Origin: Gammaproteobacteria bacterium
GTDB taxonomy: Bacteria > Pseudomonadota > Gammaproteobacteria > Steroidobacterales > Steroidobacteraceae
Direction of reading: 5' to 3'
NCBI GenBank assembly: GCA_028293745.1
Contig: JAQGOF010000090.1
Coordinates: 1-55,410 of the forward strand
Length of the DNA: 55,410 nucleotides
The notes below the pieces were generated by a model that was given only the letters and a program-made list of their open reading frames with translations, did no database searches and was not told the origin of the DNA. Each line of letters starts with the position of its first letter. The first letter of the stretch is position 1. Shown here in pieces: positions 47,866 to 55,410 of the stretch. The position numbers and the translations under genes are program-made.

Positions 47866-48392
47866 GCCGCCGCACGTGCCGCGTTGACCAGGGCGATTTC
47901 GCTCTCGCGGCGCGGGGGATAGTAGGCGAGATCAGCCTGCATGACCCCATGCGGCCGGCCGTGCGCTGAGATCATCTCCAGCAAAGTCCAGTGAAGATGC
48001 CTGAAGAGCGGTATGTTTTGTTGCTGCACATGGGCAAGGAAGCGTCGGCAACCGCGCGCGTGCGCGGTGCACACGGCGTGGCGGATCAGCTCCTTCCCCA
48101 GTGAGGCGATGCAACGGAAGTCTGCATGGACTGCGAGTCGCGAGCCGTACCAGACCTCAGGGGCCGATTCGTGAATGCGCACGGTGCCGATCACCCGTTC
48201 CGGGATCGCGGCAACGCAGGCGATCGCTGCAATCGGAATCGCGATGTCATCGATCGCGTCGGCATCGCTGCCTTCGAACAGACTCTGCTCATCGCAGAAC
48301 ACTGCACGGCGCAGCTCGGTGCACCCGCGGCGCTCCCAGCAATCGGTCACATGCTTGATGCGGTAGTCGTTCGGTACAAATCGAAATGTCAT
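47862..48392 (-). CDS. nitE: N-acetyltransferase, MSMEG_0567/Sll0786 family (NitE)
   Basis: A 176-residue GNAT-like protein: MTFRFVPNDYRIKHVTDCWERRG at the start, LRRAVFCDEQSLFEGSD, then VIGTVRIHESAPEVWYGSRLAVHADFR, LIRHAVCTAHARGC and FLAHVQQQNIPLFRHL. ATG at 48392 is the likely start, one base after the nitD stop; an alternative ATG at 48404 would overlap nitD. Acyl acceptor unknown. Confidence 0.9.
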   Translation of the reverse strand: MTFRFVPNDYRIKHVTDCWERRGCTELRRAVFCDEQSLFEGSDADAIDDIAIPIAAIACVAAIPERVIGTVRIHESAPEVWYGSRLAVHADFRCIASLGKELIRHAVCTAHARGCRRFLAHVQQQNIPLFRHLHWTLLEMISAHGRPHGVMQADLAYYPPRRESEIALVNAARAAA

Positions 48393-48393
48393 A

Positions 48394-49503
48394 TCAGTTC
48401 TCATATGCAGCGAGTGTCGAGCAGGCGCCACAACGTCCACAACCGGCCTTGATGTCGCCAGAGCGCAGATTGGCGCTGGCCAACATCCGCCCAAGCGCTG
48501 CGAGGAGCGAGCGCATGAACTGCGCGGTCGGGGCAGAGTGGCCGGCCAGTGGTGTTCCACTGAGGGGTACGAACGGCACGACGAACGGATACACGCCGAT
48601 GGAGATCAGTTCTTCGCAGGTCGTAAGGATGGCTTGCTCGCTGTCGCCCAGCCCAGCCAGAATGTAGGTGCTGACCTGTCCACGGCCGAAGATATGCACC
48701 GCGGTTTCAAATGCCGCGAAGTATTGCTGGACGGTAATCTGCGCCTTTCCCGGCATGATGCGGGCGCGGACTTCGGGCGTGACAGCCTCGAGGTGCATGC
48801 CGAGCGAGTCCACGCCAGCTGTCTTGAGCCGGTGCAGCCATATCGGATCATCCGGCGGCTCGCATTGCGCCTGAATGGGAAGGTGCTCGACGGCCGCTTT
48901 CACCGCCAGAGCGCTCTCGCACAGCAGTGCGGCGCCTCGGTCCGTGAAATTCGGCGTGCCTGTCGTCATCACCATGTGAGTCACGCTGTCCAGAAGAACC
49001 GCCGCGCGCGCTACTTCAGCCAATTGTTCGGGCGACTTGTGGTTGATCGTCCGTCCCTGTGACAGAGATTCGCCGATTGCGCAAAACTGACAAGACGTGC
49101 TGCGGCGGCCGTATCGCACGCAAGTCTGTAGCACTGTCGTCGCAAGTACATCCGCGCCGTGAAGCTGCGCAATCTTCCAGTAGGGAACTCCGTCGAGTGT
49201 CTGGAGCTTGTAGAAGCGGGGCATCCTTGGCACGCGAATCTGTGCTACAGGGATGCCGCCGCGGCGCAATGTGCTGCTGCCCTCAGCATCCGGTGAGTCG
49301 GCCAGATAGGGCGAGACATGTGCGGCACTCGTGTGCACCGGAACCATGATCGTGTGGCCGTCGACGATCACCGCCTTGTGGTCTGATGGACCGGCACCGC
49401 CGCGTCGGCTCGGCGCCCCGGCATCCGGCTCAGCCAGCCGCAATCCGCGCGATTGAAGGTCCGTCACCAGCTCCTGATTCGTGTACGTCAGAGGTTGACT
49501 CAT
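48394..49503 (-). CDS. nitD: Radical SAM protein, MSMEG_0568 family (NitD)
   Basis: A 369-residue radical SAM enzyme with an atypical cluster motif: C128-x9-C138-x2-C141 instead of C-x3-C-x2-C. The SAM GE-like segment [10 protein letters not shown] and barrel strands with [20 protein letters not shown] follow. The C-terminus has CGRCGAC (Cys355, 358, 361), possible ligands for an auxiliary iron-sulfur cluster. The start ATG lies 74 bases inside the 3' end of nitC; the N-terminus [21 protein letters not shown] looks like the family start, so the overlap appears real. Reaction unknown. Confidence 0.9.
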   Translation of the reverse strand: MSQPLTYTNQELVTDLQSRGLRLAEPDAGAPSRRGGAGPSDHKAVIVDGHTIMVPVHTSAAHVSPYLADSPDAEGSSTLRRGGIPVAQIRVPRMPRFYKLQTLDGVPYWKIAQLHGADVLATTVLQTCVRYGRRSTSCQFCAIGESLSQGRTINHKSPEQLAEVARAAVLLDSVTHMVMTTGTPNFTDRGAALLCESALAVKAAVEHLPIQAQCEPPDDPIWLHRLKTAGVDSLGMHLEAVTPEVRARIMPGKAQITVQQYFAAFETAVHIFGRGQVSTYILAGLGDSEQAILTTCEELISIGVYPFVVPFVPLSGTPLAGHSAPTAQFMRSLLAALGRMLASANLRSGDIKAGCGRCGACSTLAAYEN

Positions 49504-50488
49504 CGTGCGAACTCCGCAACGGGTCCAAAGAAATGGGGGAGGCGGCTTCCAGCTCTGGGGAGAACCGCAGGGGAGCCGCTGCTCGGCTATCGAGCTGCAG
49601 GCTCAAGAGCTCCGGCCGGGCGTAGTGTCCGACCGAGTCCATCATGCGTTTACGCTTCGTGATGAGAGAGAAGTCGAGGTCGGCCAACGCGAATCCCGCG
49701 CCCTCCCGTAGCGGCGCACACAGGTGACGGCCTTCCGGAGAAATGATCGCGGTGTAACAGCCTCCGCGCATTGCCTTGCGCAGGCCCGGATCGGGACTGA
49801 TATCAGCGATCTGATCTTCGGTGAGCCACCCGGTTGCGTTGACGACGAAGCATCCGGACTCCAGGGCGTGATGGCGCATGGTCACTTCCATCTGCTCCGC
49901 GAAAATCGGGCCGACCAGCGAGCCGGGATACTGTCCGCAGTGGATTTCCTCGTGCTGCGCCATCAGCGCGTACCGCGCCAGGGGGTTGTAGTGCTCCCAG
50001 CATGCAAGGGCGCCGACACGACCGACCGCTGTTTCCACGACCTTGAGACCGCTGCCGTCACCCTGACCCCAAACCATGCGTTCATGATAGGTCGGCGTGA
50101 TCTTGCGTCGCTTCAAGGCTATCCGTCCGTCAGCATCGAAGACGAGTTGGGTGTTGAAGAGACTTCCGTGGTCGCGCTCGTTCACCCCCAGCACGACGAC
50201 CACACCGTGCCGACGCGCCTCTGCAGCCACTGCATCGGTGATCGGACCCGGTACCTGAACGGCGCGCTCGTACAGGCGTAGGTGTTCCGCGCCCATTGCG
50301 ACCGCTGGCGTGATGAATGAGAAGTAGGGGTAATACGGGACGGCGGTCTCCGGAAAGACGATGAGTTGTGCACCTTGCGCGGCAACCTCAGAAATTGCAG
50401 CAAGCACCCGCTCGATCGTGCCGTACTCGTTGTCCAGCACGGGACACAGTTGCACGGCAGCCGCTTTGATGATTCGAGGCGCACTCAT
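49430..50488 (-). CDS. nitC: Nitrilase, Nit6803 type (NitC)
   Basis: A 352-residue nitrilase with the catalytic triad visible: Glu47 in [14 protein letters not shown], Lys129 in [21 protein letters not shown], and Cys163 in [16 protein letters not shown]. Nitrilases hydrolyse R-CN to the acid and ammonia. The Synechocystis homolog (Nit6803) acts on mono- and dinitriles, and the gene is needed for cyanide growth in Pseudomonas strains with this cluster. The last 25 residues are poorly conserved and lie in the nitD overlap. 20 bp after nitB. Confidence 0.95.
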   Translation of the reverse strand: MSAPRIIKAAAVQLCPVLDNEYGTIERVLAAISEVAAQGAQLIVFPETAVPYYPYFSFITPAVAMGAEHLRLYERAVQVPGPITDAVAAEARRHGVVVVLGVNERDHGSLFNTQLVFDADGRIALKRRKITPTYHERMVWGQGDGSGLKVVETAVGRVGALACWEHYNPLARYALMAQHEEIHCGQYPGSLVGPIFAEQMEVTMRHHALESGCFVVNATGWLTEDQIADISPDPGLRKAMRGGCYTAIISPEGRHLCAPLREGAGFALADLDFSLITKRKRMMDSVGHYARPELLSLQLDSRAAAPLRFSPELEAASPISLDPLRSSHDESTSDVHESGAGDGPSIARIAAG

Positions 50489-50508
50489 GTGAATACGCGA
50501 TGGTTGGT

Positions 50509-50991
50509 TCAGACCGTCCAGGTGTGCATCATGAATGCATCATCCCGCCGATGGAGCAGCATCAGATCCAGCACGTCCAGCGGATTGATCGGACGGATGC
50601 CTGGGATCAGCGACGGCTCACCGTGGCCGTACAACGCCTGGAGGGCGAAGCGGCATGCGTACACTTTGCCCCCTTCTTCCATGAAGACCTTGATCTGATT
50701 GTTGAAGTTATGATGACCCGGGAATGCGTCGTCTCCGAGCGTGGGAAAGCCTCGTTGCACTCCGAGCGTCACGCCCGGTCCATACAGGAGCACGGAGGTC
50801 TCAAACCCCTTGCGCAGGAGCCGCTTCGCCTGCAACAGGTTGACGAGCCCGATGGAGCCCTCGAATGCCACGGTGTGAAACGTCACGAGCGCTTTCTCGC
50901 CCGGCTTTGCCTTGACGTCTTCGAAGACTTTCTCTTCGTAGTCCACGAAGTAGTCACCTTTCTTGTGCGCGGGCATCTGGACTGCAGGCAT
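50509..50991 (-). CDS. nitB: MSMEG_0572/Sll0783 family nitrogen starvation response protein (NitB)
   Basis: A 160-residue protein, the conserved first gene of the Nit1C cluster. Blocks: [65 protein letters not shown] and [24 protein letters not shown] (in outline); the fold looks DsrE-like. The Synechocystis gene sll0783 is among those strongly induced by nitrogen starvation. Biochemical role unknown. It is the promoter-proximal gene, about 67 bases after the transcription start predicted from the -24/-12 element. Confidence 0.92.
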   Translation of the reverse strand: MPAVQMPAHKKGDYFVDYEEKVFEDVKAKPGEKALVTFHTVAFEGSIGLVNLLQAKRLLRKGFETSVLLYGPGVTLGVQRGFPTLGDDAFPGHHNFNNQIKVFMEEGGKVYACRFALQALYGHGEPSLIPGIRPINPLDVLDLMLLHRRDDAFMMHTWTV

Positions 50992-51300
50992 GAATCGCTC
51001 TCCTTCGTAAGTGTTGTGATGGGCGCCGGGCGCTTGCCGCTCTTCGCTGACTTGCCTAGCACGATGTTTGCAACCGATATGCCAGTTGTTTCACTCGGAG
51101 CGCAAACACGATGCGATCAATGCGAGACAAATTTGAACCAGCGGCAGATTTTTCGACGCAAGGGGTGTCGCCCCGTTCCCGGATGACGGGTTGACGCGAG
51201 CTGTGTCAGCGCACTTGTGAGGCATGACGGACCGGCGGCGCTCCAAAAGGGGGCGCGATGAGACTAATGGGCCATTGAGCGACACGGCGGAACAACACAC
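50992..51300. promoter_or_regulatory. Divergent regulatory region between nitB and the MocR-type gene
   Basis: 309 bp without a gene. It contains the sigma-54-like element on the minus strand, a direct repeat ATGCGA at 51111-51116 and 51120-51125, and short inverted repeats near 51150-51180 (GGGG-N5-CCCC and CCCGT-N9-ACGGG). MocR proteins often bind direct repeats between their own gene and a divergent target, but no site could be fixed. No enhancer-binding site was recognised with confidence. Confidence 0.55.
51069..51084 (-). promoter_or_regulatory. Sigma-54 (-24/-12) promoter for the nit operon
   Basis: On the minus strand, TGGCATATCGGTTGCA. It matches TGGCA-N6-TTGCA, with GG and GC exactly 10 bp apart, the diagnostic spacing for RpoN promoters, and only two departures from TGGCACG-N4-TTGCA. 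Transcription would start near 51058 and give a leader of about 67 bases before nitB. A nitrogen-scavenging operon is a typical RpoN target. No sigma-54 activator gene is in the window. Confidence 0.7.
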
Positions 51301-52683
51301 ATGGGAAATCACTCCACGCGCTGGATTCCGGCGATTGGCGACGTCGACAAGCCGGCCTACCAGGCGATTGCGGATGCGATCGCTGAAGACATTCAAAGCG
51401 GACGGCTCGCGGCAAGCCAGCCGCTGCCGACGATGCGCCACCTGGCGAAGGTGCTCGATCTGAATTTCACGACGGTGGCCCGCGGTTACGCTGAAGCACA
51501 TCGGCGGGGGTTGATCGATTCCAAGGCGGGCAGGGGGAGCTTCGTCCGACAGATCGTGCGTTCGCAGGCGGTGCGCACACCCAGCAGCATCGGTCTCATC
51601 GACATGACGATGAACATGCCGCCCGAGCCACAGGATCCCTCGATTCTGCAAATGCTGCGGGTGGGATTCTCGGGTTTGGCAGATCTAGAGGATCCATTCA
51701 GCGTTCTGCGCTATCAGGAGTTCGGCGGGACACTCCACGACCGGGAGGCGGGCGCGCGATGGCTCGGGCGCAGTGTACCCGGCGTTCCTGCGCAGCGAGT
51801 GTTGGTGTGCCCCGGGGTGCAGAGTGCGCTGCTGGCGCTGTTCACCATCCTCGGGCGCCCCGGTGACACGATCTGTTGTGAATCCGTGACTTATCCGGGC
51901 ATCAAAGGCATTGCCGCACATCTGGGAATCCGTCTCAAGGGATTGCCGGCCGACGATGATGGGATCGACCCTGACGCCTTTGCTGCGGCCTGCGCAGTCG
52001 GACCGCCGAAGGCGCTCTACGTGAATCCAACGCTGTTGAATCCGACCACGGCCGTCATGTCGCAGCAGCGGCGTGAAGCGGTGGCCGCGATTGCACAGCG
52101 CTACAGCGTGCCGATTATCGAGGATGATGCCTATGGACGCTTGCCATTGCAGGCGCCGCCTCCGCTGGCGACTCTCATACCGGAGTTGACCTTCTACATC
52201 ACCGGTTTCGCCAAGTGTGTCGGGGCCGGGTTGCGAGTCGCCTACACGATTGCACCCAACGTGCGCTATGCCGCACGCCTGGCAGCCACATTGCGCACGA
52301 CTGTGGTCATGCCGACGACGTTAGCCGTTGCTCTGGCCACCCGATGGATTGATGACGGAACAGCCGAGGCAGTGACATCGGCGGTTCGCGAAGAGTCGCG
52401 CATCCGCCAGACGATGGCCGCGGAAGTCCTGGGCCCGGATCGGTATGTCTCGAAGCCGGAAGCTTTCCATCTTTGGCTCACCGTGCCGGAGCCGTGGAAT
52501 CGGGTCGAATTCGCGACGCATCTGCGATCGCATCGTGTCGGCGTTGTACTGTCCGAAACGTTCACCGTCGCGGACGCACCGCCGGCAGCCGTTCGTGTCT
52601 GTCTGGGCGGGCCGGTCAATCGGGAGGAGTGCAGACATTCACTCGAGATCATTGCCGATGCGCTCGAGCACTTGCCGGCATGA
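51301..52683 (+). CDS. MocR-type (GntR-aminotransferase) transcriptional regulator
   Basis: A 460-residue regulator. Residues about 15-85 are a GntR winged helix (AYQAIADAIAEDIQSGRLAASQPLPTMRHLAKVLDLNFTTVARGYAEAHRRGLI in outline), then a class I aminotransferase-like domain. The PLP lysine is likely in YITGFAKCVGAGLRVAY, the Asp/Tyr pair in IIEDDAYGRLP, and the Asn in YVNPTLLNPTTAVM. MocR proteins sense PLP or amino compounds and usually regulate a divergent gene. Position opposite nitB makes the nit cluster its first candidate target. Confidence 0.9.
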   Translation: MGNHSTRWIPAIGDVDKPAYQAIADAIAEDIQSGRLAASQPLPTMRHLAKVLDLNFTTVARGYAEAHRRGLIDSKAGRGSFVRQIVRSQAVRTPSSIGLIDMTMNMPPEPQDPSILQMLRVGFSGLADLEDPFSVLRYQEFGGTLHDREAGARWLGRSVPGVPAQRVLVCPGVQSALLALFTILGRPGDTICCESVTYPGIKGIAAHLGIRLKGLPADDDGIDPDAFAAACAVGPPKALYVNPTLLNPTTAVMSQQRREAVAAIAQRYSVPIIEDDAYGRLPLQAPPPLATLIPELTFYITGFAKCVGAGLRVAYTIAPNVRYAARLAATLRTTVVMPTTLAVALATRWIDDGTAEAVTSAVREESRIRQTMAAEVLGPDRYVSKPEAFHLWLTVPEPWNRVEFATHLRSHRVGVVLSETFTVADAPPAAVRVCLGGPVNREECRHSLEIIADALEHLPA

Positions 52684-52702
52684 CCTTCTGGCCGATCTCA
52701 GT

Positions 52703-53005
52703 CTATTTCGGCAGCTTCACCGCCAGTAAATCGACCTGCTCGATTTGCGGAGCCTTTGATAGCAACGCCGACGCGTTTGCCATCAAGGCTGCGGCAATTG
52801 GACCGGTAAGGTGAGCCTGGCGGCCGGAGTCGTCTGCGAACGCATCAAAAATTCCGAATGTGGAGGGTCCCAGGCGCAGCGCGAACCACACCGGCGTAGT
52901 GCTTTCTTGTTCGGCCAGCGGCAGCACGCTCGCGAGGAATTCCGCGACGGCAGATTCTTTGCCTGGCTTCGCCTCAAGACGCACGAGCAATGCAACGTTA
53001 AGCAT
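52703..53005 (-). CDS. Antibiotic biosynthesis monooxygenase-type (quinol monooxygenase) protein
   Basis: A 100-residue ABM-domain protein: MLNVALLVRLEAKPGKESAVAEFL, TTPVWFALRLGPSTFGIFDAFADD and AHLTGPIAAALMANA. These small dimeric ferredoxin-like proteins oxidise quinols or bind reactive carbonyls; the substrate is unknown. ATG at 53005 sits at the conserved first strand. Divergent from the GlxA-type regulator across 99 bp, a common pairing suggesting control by it. Converges with the MocR gene, 20 bp apart. Confidence 0.85.
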   Translation of the reverse strand: MLNVALLVRLEAKPGKESAVAEFLASVLPLAEQESTTPVWFALRLGPSTFGIFDAFADDSGRQAHLTGPIAAALMANASALLSKAPQIEQVDLLAVKLPK

Positions 53006-53104
53006 GAGATTCGTCCTTCTGTGTGTCATCGGTAGGTCCAGTCTGGGGCCTGTGCTGCCTGTGCTGCTATTGGCAAAATCGTCGAAGATGGTATCGTTCC
53101 TGCC

Positions 53105-54070
53105 ATGCAAGTGACCGTACTCGCGCTTGACGGCGCATTCGATCTCGGCTTGGCGGCGGTCCTGGACACGTTGGGAACGGCCAATGAGGTGGCGGGTACG
53201 ATGGACTCTGCGCCCCCGGCGATCGAAGTTACTTTAGCCGGCGTCCGCAACCGACTGCGCACCGCTCAAGGTTTCTCCGTTCCGGTGATCGCCGCCGCAA
53301 ATTCGCCTCAGCCCGACGCCGTGGTGTTGCCCGCGTTGGGCGCGAAAATGCCGGCATCGCTCGCAGAGCGACTGACGCACCGGGATGTTGTAGATGCCGG
53401 CGGCATGCTGCGTGAATGGTCGCAAGCAGGTGCGTGGATCGGGGCAGCCTGCACGAGCACGTTCGTGCTAGCCGACAGCACGCTCCTTGATGGGCATGGT
53501 GCCACCACGTCGTGGTGGCTTGCCCCTTTGTTCCGCCATCGGTATTTGCGCGTTGGATTGGACGAATCCCGCATGTTGGTGTCGTCGGGATCCTTCGTTA
53601 CAGCTGGCGCTGCGTTGGCCCACGTTGATCTCGCCCTGGGGCTCGTTCGCAGACACAGCCCGGCACTCGCCGCGCTCACAGCGCGGTACCTGCTGATCGA
53701 ACCGCGGGTATCGCAGGCGGCCTTCATTATTCCGGATCATCTCGCGCACAACGATCCTCTGGTCGAACGCTTCGAGCATTGGGCGCGCCGGCACATCAAA
53801 AAGGGCTTCTCATTGACCGAAGCAGCACGCAGTGTGGGCACGAGTGAGCGAACGTTGGCGCGCCGCCTGCGTACCGTGCTCGGCAAGTCGCCGCTCTCTT
53901 ACTTCCAGGACCTGCGCGTTGAGCGCGCCGTACATCTTCTCCAGACCAGCACCGCCAGCGTGGACCGGATCGCCTCCGAGGTCGGTTATTCCGATGGGGT
54001 TACCCTCCGCACTCTGTTGAGGCGCAAGCTCGGGCGAGGAGTGCGCGAGCTTCGCTCGCGCACTCGGTGA
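53105..54070 (+). CDS. GlxA family AraC-type transcriptional regulator
   Basis: A 321-residue regulator. Residues 1-190 form a DJ-1/PfpI-like domain with the elbow Cys in WIGAACTSTFVLADSTLLDGHGATTSWW (in outline), and residues about 225-320 an AraC HTH pair (SLTEAARSVGTSERTLARRLRTVLGKSPLSYFQDLRVERA in outline). Such proteins often control small detoxification genes next to them. A TTGGCA-N16-TATCGT promoter-like pair lies just before the ATG, which would give an almost leaderless message; weak. Confidence 0.9.
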   Translation: MQVTVLALDGAFDLGLAAVLDTLGTANEVAGTMDSAPPAIEVTLAGVRNRLRTAQGFSVPVIAAANSPQPDAVVLPALGAKMPASLAERLTHRDVVDAGGMLREWSQAGAWIGAACTSTFVLADSTLLDGHGATTSWWLAPLFRHRYLRVGLDESRMLVSSGSFVTAGAALAHVDLALGLVRRHSPALAALTARYLLIEPRVSQAAFIIPDHLAHNDPLVERFEHWARRHIKKGFSLTEAARSVGTSERTLARRLRTVLGKSPLSYFQDLRVERAVHLLQTSTASVDRIASEVGYSDGVTLRTLLRRKLGRGVRELRSRTR

Positions 54071-54283
54071 GTCGCTCTGGCTATGTCAGCAGTCAGTTCT
54101 GACAGCCAGTGACATCGTCAGCCCATCGGGATCGGTGTCGAAGCGGACCAGATGCGCTGCAACAAGAGCCGCAGCCCTGATGCCCCACTCCGCAAAAATA
54201 ACAGCGATGTAGCGTCTGTGGCAGTCGACTGGTGCCCGGGATGGAATAGACTCGGGGGTTTTCCTCTACATCGGGGTCTCTCG

Positions 54284-55410
54284 ATGACTTATAACGGGCA
54301 TGACGGGCATGTCCTCGACCTGGCTGCGATGATCTACGCCGCTGCCGCCGATCCCGCATTGTGGCCGGCATTCCTCGAACATTTTGCCGAAGCTGTCAGC
54401 GGTAGCGCCACGTCGCTTTTCTTGTACAGCGCGGACAACCAAATCGTAGGCGTGATGGCCTCTGCGAGATTCGATCCGGCGGATATGCATGAGTACACCG
54501 AACATTATGTGGGCATTGACTGTTGGGATGTGCACGGACGAAAGCTGATAGCCCCCGGGGCTGTTCTTTTTGGGCAACAGTTGTGCCCCGACGGTGTTCT
54601 CGAGCGCTCGGAATTGCGCGCCGGCTGTTTGCGTCCCATGGACACATTTCATGAGTTCAGCGGGATCATTTCGGTGGACGCATCGGTGGCCACTGTGATT
54701 GCGTCCCTTCGGCCCGAGGAGCGCGGTCCCTTCGACGACTCGGATACGCTGTTGCTCAAGACTCTCATGCCCCATCTTCAGCGAGCTCTGGCCCTGCAAC
54801 TGCGGATCGCAACGCTGGAAACCTCAGCTGCATCTGCAATGGACGTACTCGATACGCTTCCGTACGGCGTCGTCTTGATTTCAGCAGACGCGAAAGTCCT
54901 CCTCGTCAATCGGGTTGCAAGGGCAATCATCGATCAGAATGATGGGCTGACGGTCATCCGGCAAAACCTTTGCACCGAGCGGACTGAAGATACGCGGCGT
55001 CTGCAAAAGCTCATCGGTGAGTCGGTCGCGACAAGCCGTGGGCGTGGGCTTCGCGCCAGCGGCACGATGAATATTCCGCGCCCCTCGCAGCGGTGCTCTC
55101 TTAACGTGCTGGTCATGCCGGTCCGTCTGAGGCCCATTTCACCTGCGGCGCAACAACCTGCCGCCGCCGCTTTCATCAGCGACCCGGAGTGCCAGTTCGA
55201 GAGTTCAGTTCAGACGCTAGGCCACTTGTTTGCATTGAGCCACGCCGAGGCGCGATTGGCGGCCGTGCTCATAAAAGGCTGCAGCCTGCGAGAGGCCTCA
55301 GAAGAGCTCAGCGTGAGTCTCAGCACGGTGCGAACGCACCTGAAGAAGCTCTTTGAGAAGACTGGTACCAACCGTCAAGCAACACTGCTTCGCGCTTTCC
55401 TGATGAGTCC
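54284..55410 (+). CDS. LuxR-family transcriptional regulator (3' end beyond window)
   Basis: An open frame of 375 codons from ATG 54284 (MTYNGHDGHVLDLAAMIYAA) to the window edge. The N-terminal region (residues about 10-180: WPAFLEHFAEAVSG, YVGIDCWDVHGRKL, LRPMDTFHEFSGII) resembles the sensor part of helix-turn-helix regulators found in alpha- and gammaproteobacteria. The C-terminus is a LuxR HTH (FALSHAEARLAAVLIKGCSLREASEELSVSLSTVRTHLKKLFEKTGTNRQATLLRAF in outline). The HTH is complete, so only a few residues are probably missing. Signal unknown; no autoinducer synthase nearby. About 210 bp of unremarkable sequence precede it. Confidence 0.85.
   Translation, partial: MTYNGHDGHVLDLAAMIYAAAADPALWPAFLEHFAEAVSGSATSLFLYSADNQIVGVMASARFDPADMHEYTEHYVGIDCWDVHGRKLIAPGAVLFGQQLCPDGVLERSELRAGCLRPMDTFHEFSGIISVDASVATVIASLRPEERGPFDDSDTLLLKTLMPHLQRALALQLRIATLETSAASAMDVLDTLPYGVVLISADAKVLLVNRVARAIIDQNDGLTVIRQNLCTERTEDTRRLQKLIGESVATSRGRGLRASGTMNIPRPSQRCSLNVLVMPVRLRPISPAAQQPAAAAFISDPECQFESSVQTLGHLFALSHAEARLAAVLIKGCSLREASEELSVSLSTVRTHLKKLFEKTGTNRQATLLRAFLMS

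Noticed and set aside
51148..51182. Short hairpins between nitB and the MocR gene
   Set aside because: Arms of four to five bases without a U run; too weak for a terminator or a defined operator.
53050..53067. Tandem 9-bp repeat CTGTGCTGC before the GlxA-type gene
   Set aside because: Two copies only and low complexity; likely chance, though it lies in a divergent promoter.
1..55410. CRISPR arrays, tRNA or rRNA genes, insertion sequences, attachment sites
   Set aside because: No regular short repeats with spacers, no cloverleaf or rRNA-like stretch and no transposase or integrase frame were recognised by eye; a dedicated RNA and repeat scan could still find something.

Overview
The window is high-GC DNA from a Gram-negative bacterium, most likely a proteobacterium and perhaps a gammaproteobacterium. 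It encodes RND efflux pumps with outer-membrane factors, lipoproteins with lipoboxes, a remnant Tat-type signal peptide, a diheme cytochrome c and an autotransporter-type barrel. No rRNA, tRNA, insertion sequence, CRISPR array or phage gene was recognised, so the genus cannot be fixed.

Layout. 1-4444: 3' part of a tripartite RND efflux operon (pump, adaptor, outer-membrane factor). 4559-6350: a small secreted protein and an SLC13/ArsB-type permease. 6446-10445: ruins of a nonribosomal peptide locus. An intact mbtH is followed by an NRPS carrier/thioesterase stump that is joined back to back with a decapitated macA, then a macB ATPase and a frameshifted macB permease. 10534-16632: miscellaneous genes (RBBP9-like hydrolase, BNR-repeat protein, GNAT, cutC, a broken N-acetylglucosaminyl-asparaginase gene, a BON lipoprotein). 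16683-20890: PPK2 polyphosphate kinase, an epoxide-hydrolase-like enzyme and a molybdopterin oxidoreductase. 20993-25527: DUF4097 protein, acyltransferase remnant, SleB-type hydrolase, APC permease. 25541-34945: a complete mdtABC-type RND operon with its own outer-membrane factor; one pump subunit carries a Ser-rich insert of about 125 residues. 35074-39411: diheme cytochrome c, SbmA/YddA-type ABC transporter, DUF1269 and DUF1223 proteins. 39408-44630: two large secreted repeat proteins. 45298-50991: a complete seven-gene Nit1C cluster (nitB to nitH order). 51301-55410: a divergent MocR-type regulator, a small monooxygenase, a GlxA-type AraC regulator and a LuxR-type regulator that runs off the window.

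The most coherent system is the Nit1C cluster: nitrilase, radical SAM enzyme, N-acetyltransferase, AIR-synthase-like protein, flavoprotein and two small nitrogen-starvation proteins. Its genes overlap or nearly touch, which points to one transcript. This conserved cluster is linked in Pseudomonas to growth on cyanide or nitriles as nitrogen source. Upstream of its first gene is a 16-bp sequence matching the sigma-54 -24/-12 consensus in 14 bases or nearly so, with GG and GC exactly 10 bp apart. A MocR-type regulator is transcribed divergently. A perfect FNR/ANR-type box overlaps the stop codon of the last gene.

The second theme is gene decay. The NRPS/macAB stump, the asparaginase, the 5' end of the BNR gene and the acyltransferase are each disrupted in ways readable directly from the sequence. 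Some single-base shifts could be assembly errors and need read support.
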